A DNA stretch of 64,000 nucleotides from contig JACQZU010000014.1 of assembly GCA_016213735.1 (NCBI GenBank), positions 429,500 through 493,499 of the forward strand, given 5' to 3'. The translations under genes and the position numbers were made by a program. Numbering within the stretch: position 1 is the stretch's first letter; every line of letters begins with the position of its first letter. Below the pieces are notes generated by a model. The model had not been told where the DNA came from, searched no databases, and saw only the letters and a list, made by a program, of their open reading frames with translations. Positions 41,942 through 51,200 of this stretch are shown here, one piece after another. Source of the stretch: Acidobacteriota bacterium (GTDB lineage: Bacteria > Acidobacteriota > Holophagae > Holophagales > Holophagaceae).

Positions 41942-42700
41942 TCATTTCCCGACGAGGGCCTCGGACAGGAACTGCAGCATGTGCCCCCAGCTGCGCTTCA
42001 TGGCCTTCTCGTGGTAGGCGGCGCCCCTGGAGGGGTCGTCGCCCGCCTCTTTCTGGGTGAAGGCGTGCACGGCCCCGGCGTAGGCCACGAAGACGTAGTC
42101 GGCCTTGGCCTGCTTCATCTCAGCCTGGAAGGCGGCCACGTCCTTGGGCGGCACGTAAGGATCGTCGGCCCCGTGGCAGGCCAGCACCTTGGCGGTGATG
42201 GAGGGGACGGGGCCCGGCCCGGCTCCCAGCATTCCGTGGAAGCTCACCACGCCCTTGACCGGCATTCCTGCCCGCGCGGCCTCCAGGGCCCCGGTGCCCC
42301 CGAAGCAGTAACCGATCACCCCCAGCCGGAGGGGATTCACCTCCTTGCGGGCCTTCAGGGCCTCCAGGGCCGCGGCGATGCGCTGGCGGTAGAGGGCCCG
42401 GTCGCCCAGGAACTTTCCGGCCTGGGCCCCGGCCTCCTTCGAGTCCTTGGGCCGCACGGTCTCCCCGTAGATGTCGGCCACGAAGGCGGCGTAGCCCACG
42501 GCGGCCAGCTCGTCGGCCACCCGGCGCTCGTGGTCGGTGGGGCCCATCCACTGGTGGATGATCACGACCGCGGGCAGGGAGTTGCGACCCTTGGGGGCGG
42601 CGAAGTAGCCCGCCAGCCGGGTCTCCCCGTCCTGGTAGGTCACGGGCTCGCCGGCGAAGGCGAGGGCGCTCAAGAGCAGGGCGGCGGCGACGCGGCGCAT
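41942..42700 (-). CDS. dienelactone hydrolase family protein, secreted
   Basis: A 252-residue alpha/beta hydrolase with a signal peptide (MRRVAAALLLSALAFAG). The triad is Cys in GYCFGGTG, Asp in HGADDPYV and His in GAVHAF, the Cys-Asp-His arrangement of dienelactone hydrolases. Position after a signal peptide implies periplasmic action on esters or lactones. It lies 77 bp before the next gene's ATG on the other strand and is followed in the same direction by the MBL gene. Confidence 0.9.
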   Translation of the reverse strand: MRRVAAALLLSALAFAGEPVTYQDGETRLAGYFAAPKGRNSLPAVVIIHQWMGPTDHERRVADELAAVGYAAFVADIYGETVRPKDSKEAGAQAGKFLGDRALYRQRIAAALEALKARKEVNPLRLGVIGYCFGGTGALEAARAGMPVKGVVSFHGMLGAGPGPVPSITAKVLACHGADDPYVPPKDVAAFQAEMKQAKADYVFVAYAGAVHAFTQKEAGDDPSRGAAYHEKAMKRSWGHMLQFLSEALVGK

Positions 42701-42876
42701 GGCGGACTCCCCGGAAGGGCCCCATTGCAGTACACCCCGAGGCCCCGGTCAAGGGCGCACCAGCGGAGGTCCGGGTGGGTTTCGAGGTCGGGAGGGATGC
42801 CAGCGTGACCTGTTCGAGTCCGGCCCGGACCGGGGCCCGCCTGGAACCGTGGGAGCGCCCGTGGGAAGCTCCCTGC

Positions 42877-44109
42877 ATGGCCTCGCCGCCCTGGCCCGAC
42901 TCACCGGCCTTTCCCCGGGCCTCGCCCTCGGGCCTCGAGGTGGACGTGGCGATCCTCGGGGCGGGAATCCACGGGGCCGCCCTCGCCCGGGAATTGAGCC
43001 TGCGGGGCGTGGCCTGCGCCCTGGTGGACCGGGGCTCCGTGGGGGGCGGCACCTCCCAGTGGTCCTCCCAGCTCCTCCACGGCGGCATCCGCTACCTGCT
43101 CACGGGAGACATCCGGCCCATGCGGGAGGGCCTGGCGGAGCGGGCCACCTGGATGCGCATCGCGCCCCTGCGCTGCCGCTGGGAAGCCTTCTGGATGCCC
43201 CACCGATCCTGGATGGAGGGACTGGCCCACCGCCTGGGCATCGGGCTCTACGACGGGTGGGGACGCGACCGGCCAGCCTGGCCCGGTGCCCTGCGCCTCG
43301 GAGCGGTCCCTGAGCAGGTGTTCCAGTCGGACCCCCGGGCCCGCTCCGGGCCCTTCCGGGGCGCCACGGCCTACGCGGATCTCCTCACCTGGGACCGGGC
43401 CCTGACCCGGGACCTCGCCGCCTCCAGCCGGGCAGCGATCCTGGAAGGGCAGGAACCCGAAGCCTGGGAAGAGGCGGCAGGGAAGCTCAGGGCGGTGCGC
43501 CTGCGGGACGCCTCGGACGGGAGTCCCCGGCGCCTGGAGGCCCGGAAGTGGGTCTGCGCCCTGGGACCCTGGACCGATGCGGCGCTGGGGCGGTGGTTCG
43601 GGGACGAGGCCAAGCGTCTGCGTCTCTCGGCCGGGATCCACCTCTGGTTCGATCCCCTCCCCGGGTGCGAACGCCCCTGGACCCTCCGGCGGCCCGGAGG
43701 GCGGGTGCTCTTCGTCGTCCCCCGGGACGGCCTTCTGCAGGTGGGGACCACGGAGCGGGAAGTGGCGGAGGGCTGGGTTCCGATCGTCGAAGAGGAACGG
43801 GAGGAACTCCTCGCCGCCCTGGAAGAGGGGATGCCCGCCGTCCCCTGGCGCAGGCTTCCGGTCCGCGCGGAGGAGCTCGGGGTGCGGCCCCTGGTGCGCG
43901 GGACCGGCGGCACCGCCCATCTCAGCCGGGAGGCGGTGCTGGAACGCCACCCCCGATTCGAGAACCTCCACCTCGTGCTGGGGGGCAAGCTCACCAGCGC
44001 CCGGCTGCTGATGGACCACCTCGCCACCACCCTCACGGGCCAGGCCTGCCCCGCCTCCCGCACCGAGCCCCTGCGCCTTTGGGATGGACAGGCCAGCACC
44101 GGGGGCTAG
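42877..44109 (+). CDS. FAD-dependent glycerol-3-phosphate dehydrogenase-like
   Basis: A 410-residue member of the GlpD/DAO family. It has the N-terminal FAD motif DVAILGAGIHGAALARELS, the GlpD signature GGGTSQWSSQLLHGGIRYL, and the C-terminal GGKLTSARLLMDHL. It lacks the C-terminal DAO_C domain of full GlpD (about 500 residues), so it is shorter than the aerobic enzyme and could oxidise G3P or a related 2-hydroxy acid. The ATG at 42877 follows GGGAAG. The promoter of the tRNA-Arg gene lies within its 3' end. Confidence 0.85.
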   Translation: MASPPWPDSPAFPRASPSGLEVDVAILGAGIHGAALARELSLRGVACALVDRGSVGGGTSQWSSQLLHGGIRYLLTGDIRPMREGLAERATWMRIAPLRCRWEAFWMPHRSWMEGLAHRLGIGLYDGWGRDRPAWPGALRLGAVPEQVFQSDPRARSGPFRGATAYADLLTWDRALTRDLAASSRAAILEGQEPEAWEEAAGKLRAVRLRDASDGSPRRLEARKWVCALGPWTDAALGRWFGDEAKRLRLSAGIHLWFDPLPGCERPWTLRRPGGRVLFVVPRDGLLQVGTTEREVAEGWVPIVEEEREELLAALEEGMPAVPWRRLPVRAEELGVRPLVRGTGGTAHLSREAVLERHPRFENLHLVLGGKLTSARLLMDHLATTLTGQACPASRTEPLRLWDGQASTGG

Positions 44110-44112
44110 AAT
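44085..44112 (+). promoter_or_regulatory. candidate promoter of tRNA-Arg
   Basis: TGGACA at 44085-44090 and TAGAAT at 44107-44112 are separated by 16 bp. Both differ from consensus by one or two bases. The predicted start lies about 35 nt before the tRNA, and the element sits in the last codons and stop of the GlpD-like gene. Confidence 0.5.
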
Positions 44113-44154
44113 GAATGTTCGCTCTGGGGACCCCTGGGCCCCTGCCGCGAAGCC

Positions 44155-44231
44155 GGTCCCGTAGCTCAGCTGGATAGAGCATCAGACTACGAATCTGAGG
44201 GTCGGGCGTTCGAATCGCTCCGGGACCACCA
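44155..44231 (+). tRNA. tRNA-Arg (anticodon ACG)
   Basis: A 77-nt cloverleaf. The acceptor stem is GGTCCCG/CGGGACC with discriminator A and an encoded CCA (44229-44231). The anticodon stem TCAGA/TCTGA encloses loop CTACGAA, so the anticodon is ACG, decoding CGU/C/A after deamination. The T-arm loop TTCGAAT is canonical. A Rho-independent terminator follows two bases later. Confidence 0.95.
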
Positions 44232-44233
44232 GC

Positions 44234-44271
44234 CCTGCCCCCGCGTGTCATTCCCGGGGGCAGGTTTTTTT
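44234..44271 (+). terminator. Rho-independent terminator of tRNA-Arg
   Basis: The stem CCTGCCCCCG / CGGGGGCAGG (with a short mismatched inner part) is followed by T7 at 44265-44271. It is copied with the downstream sequence at 44547. Confidence 0.85.
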
Positions 44272-44404
44272 GGGGCCACGATCCTGGCGATCCGAACCCC
44301 TTCCCGCGGGAGATTCGGAGATTTCCGTACGGATGCCCAACCGTGTGGGGCCCTGCTCGGCAGGCTGCGCGGCAGCCTGCACCCGCGACCCACATGCGTT
44401 TCGC

Positions 44405-44433
44405 GGTCGGGCCTTCGAATCGCTCCGGGACCA
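44405..44433 (+). repeat. duplicated 3' end of tRNA-Arg
   Basis: Twenty-nine bases matching tRNA-Arg positions 44200-44228 (T-arm through acceptor and discriminator) with one mismatch. The 5' two-thirds of the tRNA is missing. Such repeats of tRNA 3' ends mark integrase attachment sites, or the remains of tandem tRNA gene duplication. Confidence 0.8.
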
Positions 44434-44508
44434 AAAACGGCTCTGACTTGGGCGCTTTGCGGCCAAGTCAGGAGGACCCTGCCTGCGCAGGGTCCGATCG
44501 CCGTTTTT
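44433..44508. repeat. three-way-junction palindrome
   Basis: The outer stem AAAAACGGC (44433-44441) pairs with GCCGTTTTT (44500-44508). Inside are two hairpins: CTGACTTGG/CCAAGTCAG (44443-44471, with an extra CGC/GCG in the loop) and GGACCCTGC/GCAGGGTCC (44474-44495, loop CTGC). All stems are perfect 9-mers. The 3' T5 means it could also terminate transcription. Confidence 0.8.
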
Positions 44509-44546
44509 CGCCGAGGATGTTCCGCGTAGCGGAACCCGAGGCGCGT

Positions 44547-44657
44547 CCTGCCCCCGCGTGTCATTCCCGGGGGCAGGTTCTTTGAGGGGCCACGGTCCTG
44601 GCGATCCGAAGCCCCTCCCGCGGGAGATCTGGAGATTCCCGGATGGGTGCTCAGCCC
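44547..44657 (+). repeat. second copy of terminator and downstream segment
   Basis: This 111-bp stretch repeats 44234-44345, including the CCTGCCCCC hairpin (the T-run is interrupted: TTCTTT) and the sequence following it. Identity is clearly high, with scattered differences. It implies a tandem duplication covering the tRNA 3' region. Confidence 0.8.
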
Positions 44658-44869
44658 TCTTCCGAACGCGTGAGCCACCAGGAGGCGGCGCCGATGGCGA
44701 GGAAGATGCACCCGAGGAAGGCCCAGAAGGCGACGAAGCCCTTGGCGTCGCTGCGCAGGGCGGGGTCCGTGAACTGGCCGAGGGAGCGCAGGCCCTTCAC
44801 CGCGGCCGCGAAGCAGGCGGCGGCCACGGTGCCAGTGAGGAGGGCGGCGATCCGCGCGGGCAGTCTCAT
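44651..44869 (-). CDS. small two-helix membrane protein
   Basis: A 72-residue protein with two membrane segments ([18 protein letters not shown] and GFVAFWAFLGCIFLAIGAASWWL) joined by a charged loop. I do not recognise a family. It runs tail-first into the duplicated segment of the palindrome region, and its last codons overlap that repeat. It lies 42 bp downstream of the DUF2231 gene on the same strand. Confidence 0.55.
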   Translation of the reverse strand: MRLPARIAALLTGTVAAACFAAAVKGLRSLGQFTDPALRSDAKGFVAFWAFLGCIFLAIGAASWWLTRSEEG

Positions 44870-44910
44870 GGACCCATCCTACCCCGGGACTTCGCGCCCG
44901 GAAGGGTAGA

Positions 44911-45378
44911 TCAGGAAGCGTGGGTGTGCAGTTCGTGCACCATCCGGCCGCCCTCCTTGCCCGCGAGGAGCAGGGCGCCCGCGGTGCCCAGGGAGAAGGC
45001 GATCCACAGGATCAGCATCCCGCGCAGCACGGGCTCGGGCAGGGAGCGGCGCAGGAGGGAGGGGATCCCCAGGAGGGCCCCCAGGGCCAGGCCGAGGAAC
45101 GCCAGGAGGACCGTGGCCAGCTGGGCGCGGCTCTCGTGGGACAGGAGGGCCGCACGAAGCTCGGGGGTCCGGCGCGCGAAGGGCTCCGCGGCCTGGCCAG
45201 TGGCCAGCGCCAGAAGGGCGGCCCCCAGGGCCAGGGCCAGCACCAGGAGGGAACCGGCCAGGAGTCCCCGTCGCTGGCCGGGCCAGAGCAGGGCGAGCAG
45301 CGCCAGCAGGGGCACCGCGACTCCCAGGGCGATGGGGAAGTGCACCACGGCGGGATGGAGGTGGTTCCAGGACGGCAC
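44911..45378 (-). CDS. DUF2231 family membrane protein
   Basis: A 155-residue protein with four hydrophobic helices. The family signature LHPAVVHFPIALGV is at the N-terminus (conserved His residues), with further segments LLALLALLWP, LLVLALALGAALLALATG, LATVLLAFLGLALGALLG and LRGMLILWIAFSLGTAGALLLAGKEGG. The C-terminal HELHTHAS is His-rich. DUF2231 proteins are often near cytochromes and copper proteins. GTG 45378 is chosen since it places the signature at residue 6. It diverges from the beta-barrel/cytochrome gene pair. Confidence 0.85.
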   Translation of the reverse strand: MPSWNHLHPAVVHFPIALGVAVPLLALLALLWPGQRRGLLAGSLLVLALALGAALLALATGQAAEPFARRTPELRAALLSHESRAQLATVLLAFLGLALGALLGIPSLLRRSLPEPVLRGMLILWIAFSLGTAGALLLAGKEGGRMVHELHTHAS

Positions 45379-45502
45379 GGCGGACTCCTGCGGCTCGACC
45401 TCCAATGTCGCCCACCCGGAAGGGCCGGGGAGGACCGGAGGGGTCGGAAATTCCGGTCCGGATCTGGAGGGGGAGCGGTCCGGTCCGGATGGTAGGGCGT
45501 GG

Positions 45503-46348
45503 ATGCAGTCCCTTCCCCCGGAGCCCCTCGTGCCGACCTTTCCTCTGCGCCATCTGTCCCTTCCCCTCCTGGGAGCCGTGCTCGCTCCCGCCCAGGAGCT
45601 GCCCCTGGCCCTCAACCTGCCCCTGCCGGTCCAACTCGAGGCAGGACAGCTTGGGCTCCGCTTCACGCACCGTTTCGAGGAGCAGGTCCGTTCCAACGGC
45701 AAGGAGGCCGGGGGCCTGGACGGCTACGCCTATGCCGCCCTGGGGGTGGACCTGGGCGTGCCGGGGGTGCGGGGGCTGAACGCCCAGGTGTACCGCAGCG
45801 CCGACCAGAAGACGCTGGTCCTCGCCCTGCAGCAGGCCCTCGTGTCCCGGGGCTCCTTCCAGGCCTCCCTGCGGGTCGAGCGCTGGGATGAGAGCGTCCG
45901 TTCTGGCGGTCCGGGGCTCGTCGCCACCGGAAAGCTGGGCGGCGCGGTCCAGCTTCCGGCGGCCTTCAGCGTCGGGGGCGGGGTGCAGGTTCTGGCCGTC
46001 CCCACCTACCTGACCCGCACCCACACGCAGCGGGACGGCGTCTTCAATGTGGGCGCGGCGTTCCGCTGGGAGGCCTCGGAGTCGCACCTCTTCACCGCGG
46101 AGTACTACCCAGTCCCCTCCAAGGTGCAGGACCGGCGCGTGGTGCCCTGGCCCCAGGGCGGAAGGCGCTTCGAAGCGGCCTGGGCCCTGGGGTACACCCT
46201 CCGGACCAAGGGGCACCGCTTCAGCCTCATGGCCACCACCACCCCGGGCACCACGGCGGCCCAGGTCCTGTCGGGGGACTATGCTGGACTGGGGGCCCGG
46301 CGGTCCGGCGACTGGGGCCTGGGCTTCAACGTGATCCGGATCCTGTGA
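45503..46348 (+). CDS. DUF5777-like outer-membrane beta-barrel protein
   Basis: A 281-residue protein with an N-terminal hydrophobic segment (LRHLSLPLLGAVLAPAQ), followed by alternating amphipathic strands rich in aromatic and polar residues (LGLRFTHRFEEQV, AYAALGVDLGVP, LNAQVYRSAD, FQASLRVERWD, GLGFNVIRIL). The C-terminal strand and overall pattern suggest an outer-membrane beta-barrel; the phrases FTHRFEEQV and AQVYRSADQKTLVLALQ resemble the DUF5777 family. It overlaps or abuts the cytochrome c gene (11 bp apart), a common pairing, so the two probably form one unit. Confidence 0.75.
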   Translation: MQSLPPEPLVPTFPLRHLSLPLLGAVLAPAQELPLALNLPLPVQLEAGQLGLRFTHRFEEQVRSNGKEAGGLDGYAYAALGVDLGVPGVRGLNAQVYRSADQKTLVLALQQALVSRGSFQASLRVERWDESVRSGGPGLVATGKLGGAVQLPAAFSVGGGVQVLAVPTYLTRTHTQRDGVFNVGAAFRWEASESHLFTAEYYPVPSKVQDRRVVPWPQGGRRFEAAWALGYTLRTKGHRFSLMATTTPGTTAAQVLSGDYAGLGARRSGDWGLGFNVIRIL

Positions 46349-46359
46349 GGAGGCCCCCC

Positions 46360-46704
46360 ATGCGCGCCGTCCCCCTCCTGCTGCTGTCCTCCGCCCTGCT
46401 CGCCCAGGCTCCCCCGTCCCGGGGGGTGGAGGAGCTGCGCCGCTTCTACGCCGACAACTGCGTCCGCTGCCACGGCACCGACGGCTCCGCCACCAGCCCG
46501 GAAGGAAAGCCCCTCAAGGGCCAGAGCTTCCTGGACCGAAGGACCATGGACAAGAAGTCGGACGAGGAACTGGCGAAAACCATCCTCAAGGGCCTGGGCT
46601 TCGGGTTCGTCATGCCCAAGTTCAAGGACCAGCTGAGTCCGGAGGAGGCCAAGCGCCTGGTCACCGAGCTCATCCGCAAGGCCGAGAAGGGCAGGCCCCT
46701 CTAG
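46360..46704 (+). CDS. secreted cytochrome c, mono-haem
   Basis: A 114-residue protein with a signal peptide (MRAVPLLLLSSALLAQA) and a single CxxCH haem motif (CVRCHG). A distal Met ligand is probably in FVMPKFKDQLS. The fold is cytochrome_CBB3/class I. The ATG at 46360 follows a perfect AGGAGG. It lies directly behind the beta-barrel gene and probably works as a periplasmic electron carrier. Confidence 0.9.
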   Translation: MRAVPLLLLSSALLAQAPPSRGVEELRRFYADNCVRCHGTDGSATSPEGKPLKGQSFLDRRTMDKKSDEELAKTILKGLGFGFVMPKFKDQLSPEEAKRLVTELIRKAEKGRPL

Positions 46705-46793
46705 CCCCTGGGGCCCTTCCCGCCCCGGACGAGCGGGGGCAGGAAGCAGCCCGGCCCGGGCCTCCGTTACAGTGTCCCCACGGCCCGCGCCCC

Positions 46794-48152
46794 ATGCCCC
46801 CTTCCATCGATGCCCTCTCCGAAGCCCGCCCGCGGCGGGTGCTGGGACTCTTCGACGCCACCAGCGTGGTGGTGGGGGCCATCGTGGGGGTCGGCATCTT
46901 CTTCACGCCCTCCAAGGTGGCCGCCCTCACGGGCAGCGCGGGCCTGGCCCTCGGGGCCTGGGGCCTGGCGGGCCTGATCGCCCTGTGCGGGGCCTTCACC
47001 TTCGCGGAGCTGGGCGGGCGGTACCACGCCAGCGGCGCCCAGTACGAGATCCTCCGCGACGCCTACGGCCCCTTCACAGGCTTCCTGTTCGTGTTCTGCA
47101 ACGCCACCGCGATCCAGGGCGGCTCCATCGGGATCATCTCCCTCATCTGCGCCTTCAATCTCCTCGCCGCCCTGGGCCGGGGAGGCGGGCAGGGCCTGGG
47201 AGGCCCCGGGGTGCTGGCCCTCGCCGCAGGCCTCATCCTGACCCTCACCGCGGCCAACGCCGCGGGGGTCCGTTGGGGGGCGCGGATCCAGAACCTCACC
47301 GTGGCCGGGAAGGTCGGCGCCCTGCTCGCGGTGGTGGGCCTGGCGGCCCTCGCCCCCCCTGCGCCGGCGGCCGGGATCCCCCCGGAGCTTCCGCTCGGGC
47401 CGGCGGCGGGCCTCCTGGCGGCCCTGGTGCCCTGCCTCTTCTCCTTCGGAGGCTGGCAGCAGGCCCTTTGGATCGCCGGGGAGGTGAAGGAGCCGCGGCG
47501 GAACCTCCCCCGGGCCATCCTCGGGGGTGTGCTGGCGGTCATTGCGGTGTACCTCCTGGCCAACTGGGCCTTCCTCCACCTGCTGGGAGCCCCCGCGGTG
47601 GCGGGCAGCCGGGCCCTGGCCGCGGACGCCGTGGCTGTCCGGCTGCCGGGTCTGGGGCGGCGCCTGGTGGCCGCCGCGGTGGCGGTCTCGGCCTTCGGAG
47701 TGCTCAACGCCCAGCTCCTCACGGGCCCGCGCCTCGTCTACGGCATGGCCTGTGACGGGCGCTTCTTTCCGGTCTTTGCCAGGCTGCATCCCAGGCTGGG
47801 AACGCCCTTCGCGGCCATCGCCCTCATCGGACTGACGGCCCTCGGGCTCCTGCTGGCGGCCGGACCCGGGGGCATCGACCGCCTGCTCAATGGGCTGGTC
47901 TTCATCGACGGGATCTTTTTCGTTCTCACCGGGGCTGCCCTCCTGGTGCTGCGCCGGCGCCTGGGTCCGCCGCCCGGAGGGGCTTTCCGCGTCCCGGCGT
48001 ACCCGTGGCTCCCCCTTCTCTTCATTCTGGGCGAAGGGGGCGTGGTGGCAGGGGCCTACCTGGATCCCTCGGTTCGCGGCGCTGCGTTCATCGGTGCGGC
48101 CTGGATCGCGGGGGCGGCGCTCTTCTACCGCGCCAGGTTCCGGACTCCCTGA
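46794..48152 (+). CDS. APC family amino acid permease
   Basis: A 452-residue transporter with about 12 membrane helices. It has the N-terminal APC signature VVVGAIVGVGIFFTPS and the consensus GGWQQALWIAGEVKEPRRNLPRAI in the middle. Substrate is probably a neutral or basic amino acid or peptide-derived amine. It is separated by 131 bp from the NRPS-like gene, in the same direction. Confidence 0.9.
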   Translation: MPPSIDALSEARPRRVLGLFDATSVVVGAIVGVGIFFTPSKVAALTGSAGLALGAWGLAGLIALCGAFTFAELGGRYHASGAQYEILRDAYGPFTGFLFVFCNATAIQGGSIGIISLICAFNLLAALGRGGGQGLGGPGVLALAAGLILTLTAANAAGVRWGARIQNLTVAGKVGALLAVVGLAALAPPAPAAGIPPELPLGPAAGLLAALVPCLFSFGGWQQALWIAGEVKEPRRNLPRAILGGVLAVIAVYLLANWAFLHLLGAPAVAGSRALAADAVAVRLPGLGRRLVAAAVAVSAFGVLNAQLLTGPRLVYGMACDGRFFPVFARLHPRLGTPFAAIALIGLTALGLLLAAGPGGIDRLLNGLVFIDGIFFVLTGAALLVLRRRLGPPPGGAFRVPAYPWLPLLFILGEGGVVAGAYLDPSVRGAAFIGAAWIAGAALFYRARFRTP

Positions 48153-48283
48153 ATCCGATCCCTGCCGGAGGGAATCCATCCCCCCGCCGAAGCGTTCCAG
48201 GGTGTTGATGCAAACCCCCTCAGGCAAGGCAGAATGTCCACATCCGCGAAGTCCTCTCGCGGTGCCTGCCGCGCGAAAGCCTC

Positions 48284-51200
48284 GTGGACGACCCCCTGCC
48301 ACCCGAACCATCCCAGTTGCACGCCTTCTTCCGCCGCGCCGTCGAGCGCTGGCCGGAGGAGGTGGCGCTGGAAATCCCGCCGGGACAGGACCGCCCGGCG
48401 CGTCTTCGCCTCAGCTACCGGGAATTGGATGATCGCAGCGCGCGGCTGGCCGCCCGGCTTCCGGCGCCCGGGCCCGAGTCCCTCGTCGGCATCCTCCTCC
48501 CCCGGAGTTCGGAGCACCTCTTCGCCGCCCAGCTGGCGGTGCTGTCCCGGGGGGCGGCCTTCGTCTGCCTGGACCCCGCGCTCCCGGACGCCCAGATCGC
48601 CACGGTGCTCCAGGACGCGCTTCCCCTCTCCCTGGTCTGCGACGAGGCCGGGGCCGCCCGCGCCGCCGGGGCGGGCTGGAAGACCCCCCTGCTGCGCGCC
48701 GACCTCGACGCGGACCCCGGGGCGTCCGCCGACGCCCCTCACCAGGCTTCCCCCCCCGGGGAGCTGGCCTACCTGATCTACACCTCGGGCACCACGGGGC
48801 GGCCCAAGGGGGTGGAGATCCGCCAGTCGGCCATCGCCCAGCTGGTGGCCTCGGACCTGGAGGCCTTCGGCCTGGGACCGGGGGACCGGGTGGCCCAGGG
48901 CTCCTCGCCCTCCTACGACTCGGCGGTGGAGGAGACCTGGCTCGCCCTGGCCTCCGGCGCCACCCTCGTGGTGATGGACGACGAGGCGGTGCGGCTGGGC
49001 CCCGACCTCGTGGCCTGGCTGCGGGGAGAGCGCATCACCGTGTTCTGCCCGCCGCCCACCCTCCTGCGCAGCGCCCACTGCGCGGACCCCGAATCGGCCC
49101 TCCCCGAGCTGCGCCTCCTCTACGTCGGGGGCGAGGCCCTCACCCGGGACGTGTCGGACCGCTGGGGACGCGGCCGGCGCCTGGAGAACGGCTACGGCCC
49201 CACGGAGTGCACCGTGACCTGCCTCCGGGGCACCATCCTGCCCGGCGAGGAGATCCACATCGGCACCCCGGTCCCCGGGGCCCGGGCCTGGGTGCTGGAC
49301 GAGAACCTGGACCCCCTGCCGGACGGCAGCCCGGGCGAGCTCTGCCTTGGCGGCGCGGGCCTGGCCCGGGGCTACCGGGGACAGCCCGCCCTCACCGCCG
49401 AGAAGTTCCCCGTGCACCCGGTCCTGGGCCGCCTCTACCGCACGGGGGACCTGGCGCACCGGGAGCCCTCGGGGAAGTTCGTGTGCCACGGCCGCCTCGA
49501 CGCCCAGGTGAAGCTGCGGGGCTACCGCATCGAGCTGGAGGCCGTGGAGACCCGCCTGGCGGAGTGCCCGGGCGTCCGGGAGGCCGCCTGCGCGGTGCAG
49601 GGCCAGGGCCTGCGCACCTTCCTGGCGGCCTTCCTCGTGCCGGAGGATCCCGCCTCCCCGCCCGATCCCGAGCAGCTCCGGCTCACCCTCTCCCGGCTCC
49701 TGCCCGCCTACATGGTGCCCGCCCGCTTCGCCTTCCTGGAGGGCCTGCCCACCAGCATCGGGGGCAAGCTGGACCGCCGCGCCCTGCCGCCCCTCGAAGC
49801 CCCGCGCGACCCCGGAGGGCGGGGGCCCTCCAATCCCGTGGAGGCCCGCATCCTCCAGGCGGTGGAGGCCGTCCTCCAGCACCCCGGGGCCGGGGTGGAC
49901 CAGGACTTCTTCACGGACCTGGGCGGGGATTCCCTCAGCGCGGCCATGGCGGTCTCCCTGCTCCGGGAGGACCCCGCCACCGCCTCGCTGTCCGTGCGGG
50001 ACTTCTACGAGGCGCGCACGCCGGAGGCCATCGCCCGGCGCATCCATTCCGAGGAGTCGCCCAAGGCCCCGCCCGCCAGGGGTGGAGGCCCCGGGGTCCG
50101 CCCCTTCGCGGTCACCCTCGTCCAGGGCCTCTGCCTGCTCGCGGGCCTGGGCCTCGCGGCCCCCCTGGCCTACTTCCTGGCCGTCCGCCTGTTGCCCCTG
50201 CTCCTGGAGCGCCTGCCCTTCGGGGTGATGCTGGCCCTCAGTCCCCTGATGCTCCTGGGGGGCACCGCCCTCTACTCCCTGGGCACCCTCCTGCTCACCT
50301 GGGCCGCCAAGCGCCTTCTGCTCGGCCGCTACCGGGCCGGGCGGCAGCCTGCCTGGGGCTCCTTCTACCTGAGGCACTGGGTGGTGCTCCAGGCGGCGCG
50401 CCTGGTGCCCTGGCGCCTCCTGGAGGGGACCCCTTTCCAGATTTTCACCCTGCGCGCCCTGGGAGCCCGCATCGGGGAGGGCGTCCACCTCCACCGGGGC
50501 GTCCATTTCAACCAGGGGGGCTGGGACCTCCTGGAGATCGGGGACGAGGCCAGCCTGGGTCAGGACGCTTCCGTGCGCCTGGTGGATTTCGAGGAGGGGG
50601 AGATCGTCCTCGGGCCCGTCCGCATCGGCGCCGGGGCCACCCTGGAGGTGCGCGCCAGCCTGGCCCCGGACACGGAGATGGGGGAGGGGAGCTACCTGGA
50701 GGCCCTGGCGGCCCTGCCCGCGGGAGGGGCCATTCCCGCCGGCGAGGCCTGGGCCGGGGTGCCGGCCCGGCCCGTGGGGCCCGCGCCGCCCCGCCCGGTC
50801 CTGGACCGGGAGGAGGGGCCCCTGGGACCCCTGGCCTTCGGCCTGGGCCTGCTGGTGGCCCGGGCGGCCACCGGAGTGGCGCTGGCGCTTCCCCTCGGGG
50901 TGCTGGCCGCGGGGGCCGCCTGGCTCCAGGGCCTGGACGCCGCGGCCCTGAAGCGCTGGCTGCTCCAGGCCGAGCTGGACGGCGTCGGGCTGCTGGGCAT
51001 GGCGCTGCTGGTGCTGCTCTCCGGTCCTCCCACCCTGGCCCTCGCCGCCCTCCTGGCCCGGGCCCTGGGCCCCGTGCGGGCAGGGGTGATCCCCCGCTGG
51101 AGCCTGGGCTACCTCCGGGTGTGGCTCAAGACGGGCCTCCTGCAGTCCGCCGGGGAGGCCCTGAGCGGGACGCTCTTCTGGCCCCTGTGGCTGCGGGCCG

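Larger units (their letters stand above)
44232..44650. other. non-coding palindrome-rich region after tRNA-Arg
   Basis: No coding frame of note in 419 bp. It contains two copies of a 110-bp segment (44234-44345 and 44547-44657, each starting with the terminator hairpin), a 29-nt copy of the tRNA 3' end (44405-44433), a perfect 9-bp hairpin at 44360-44380 (GCAGGCTGC/GCAGCCTGC), a three-way-junction palindrome at 44433-44508 and a REP-like hairpin at 44519-44535. It is described in detail in the separate entries. Confidence 0.8.

Noticed and set aside
44405..44433. Second tRNA-Arg gene
   Set aside because: Only the T-arm and acceptor 3' strand are present; there is no D-arm, anticodon arm or 5' acceptor strand.
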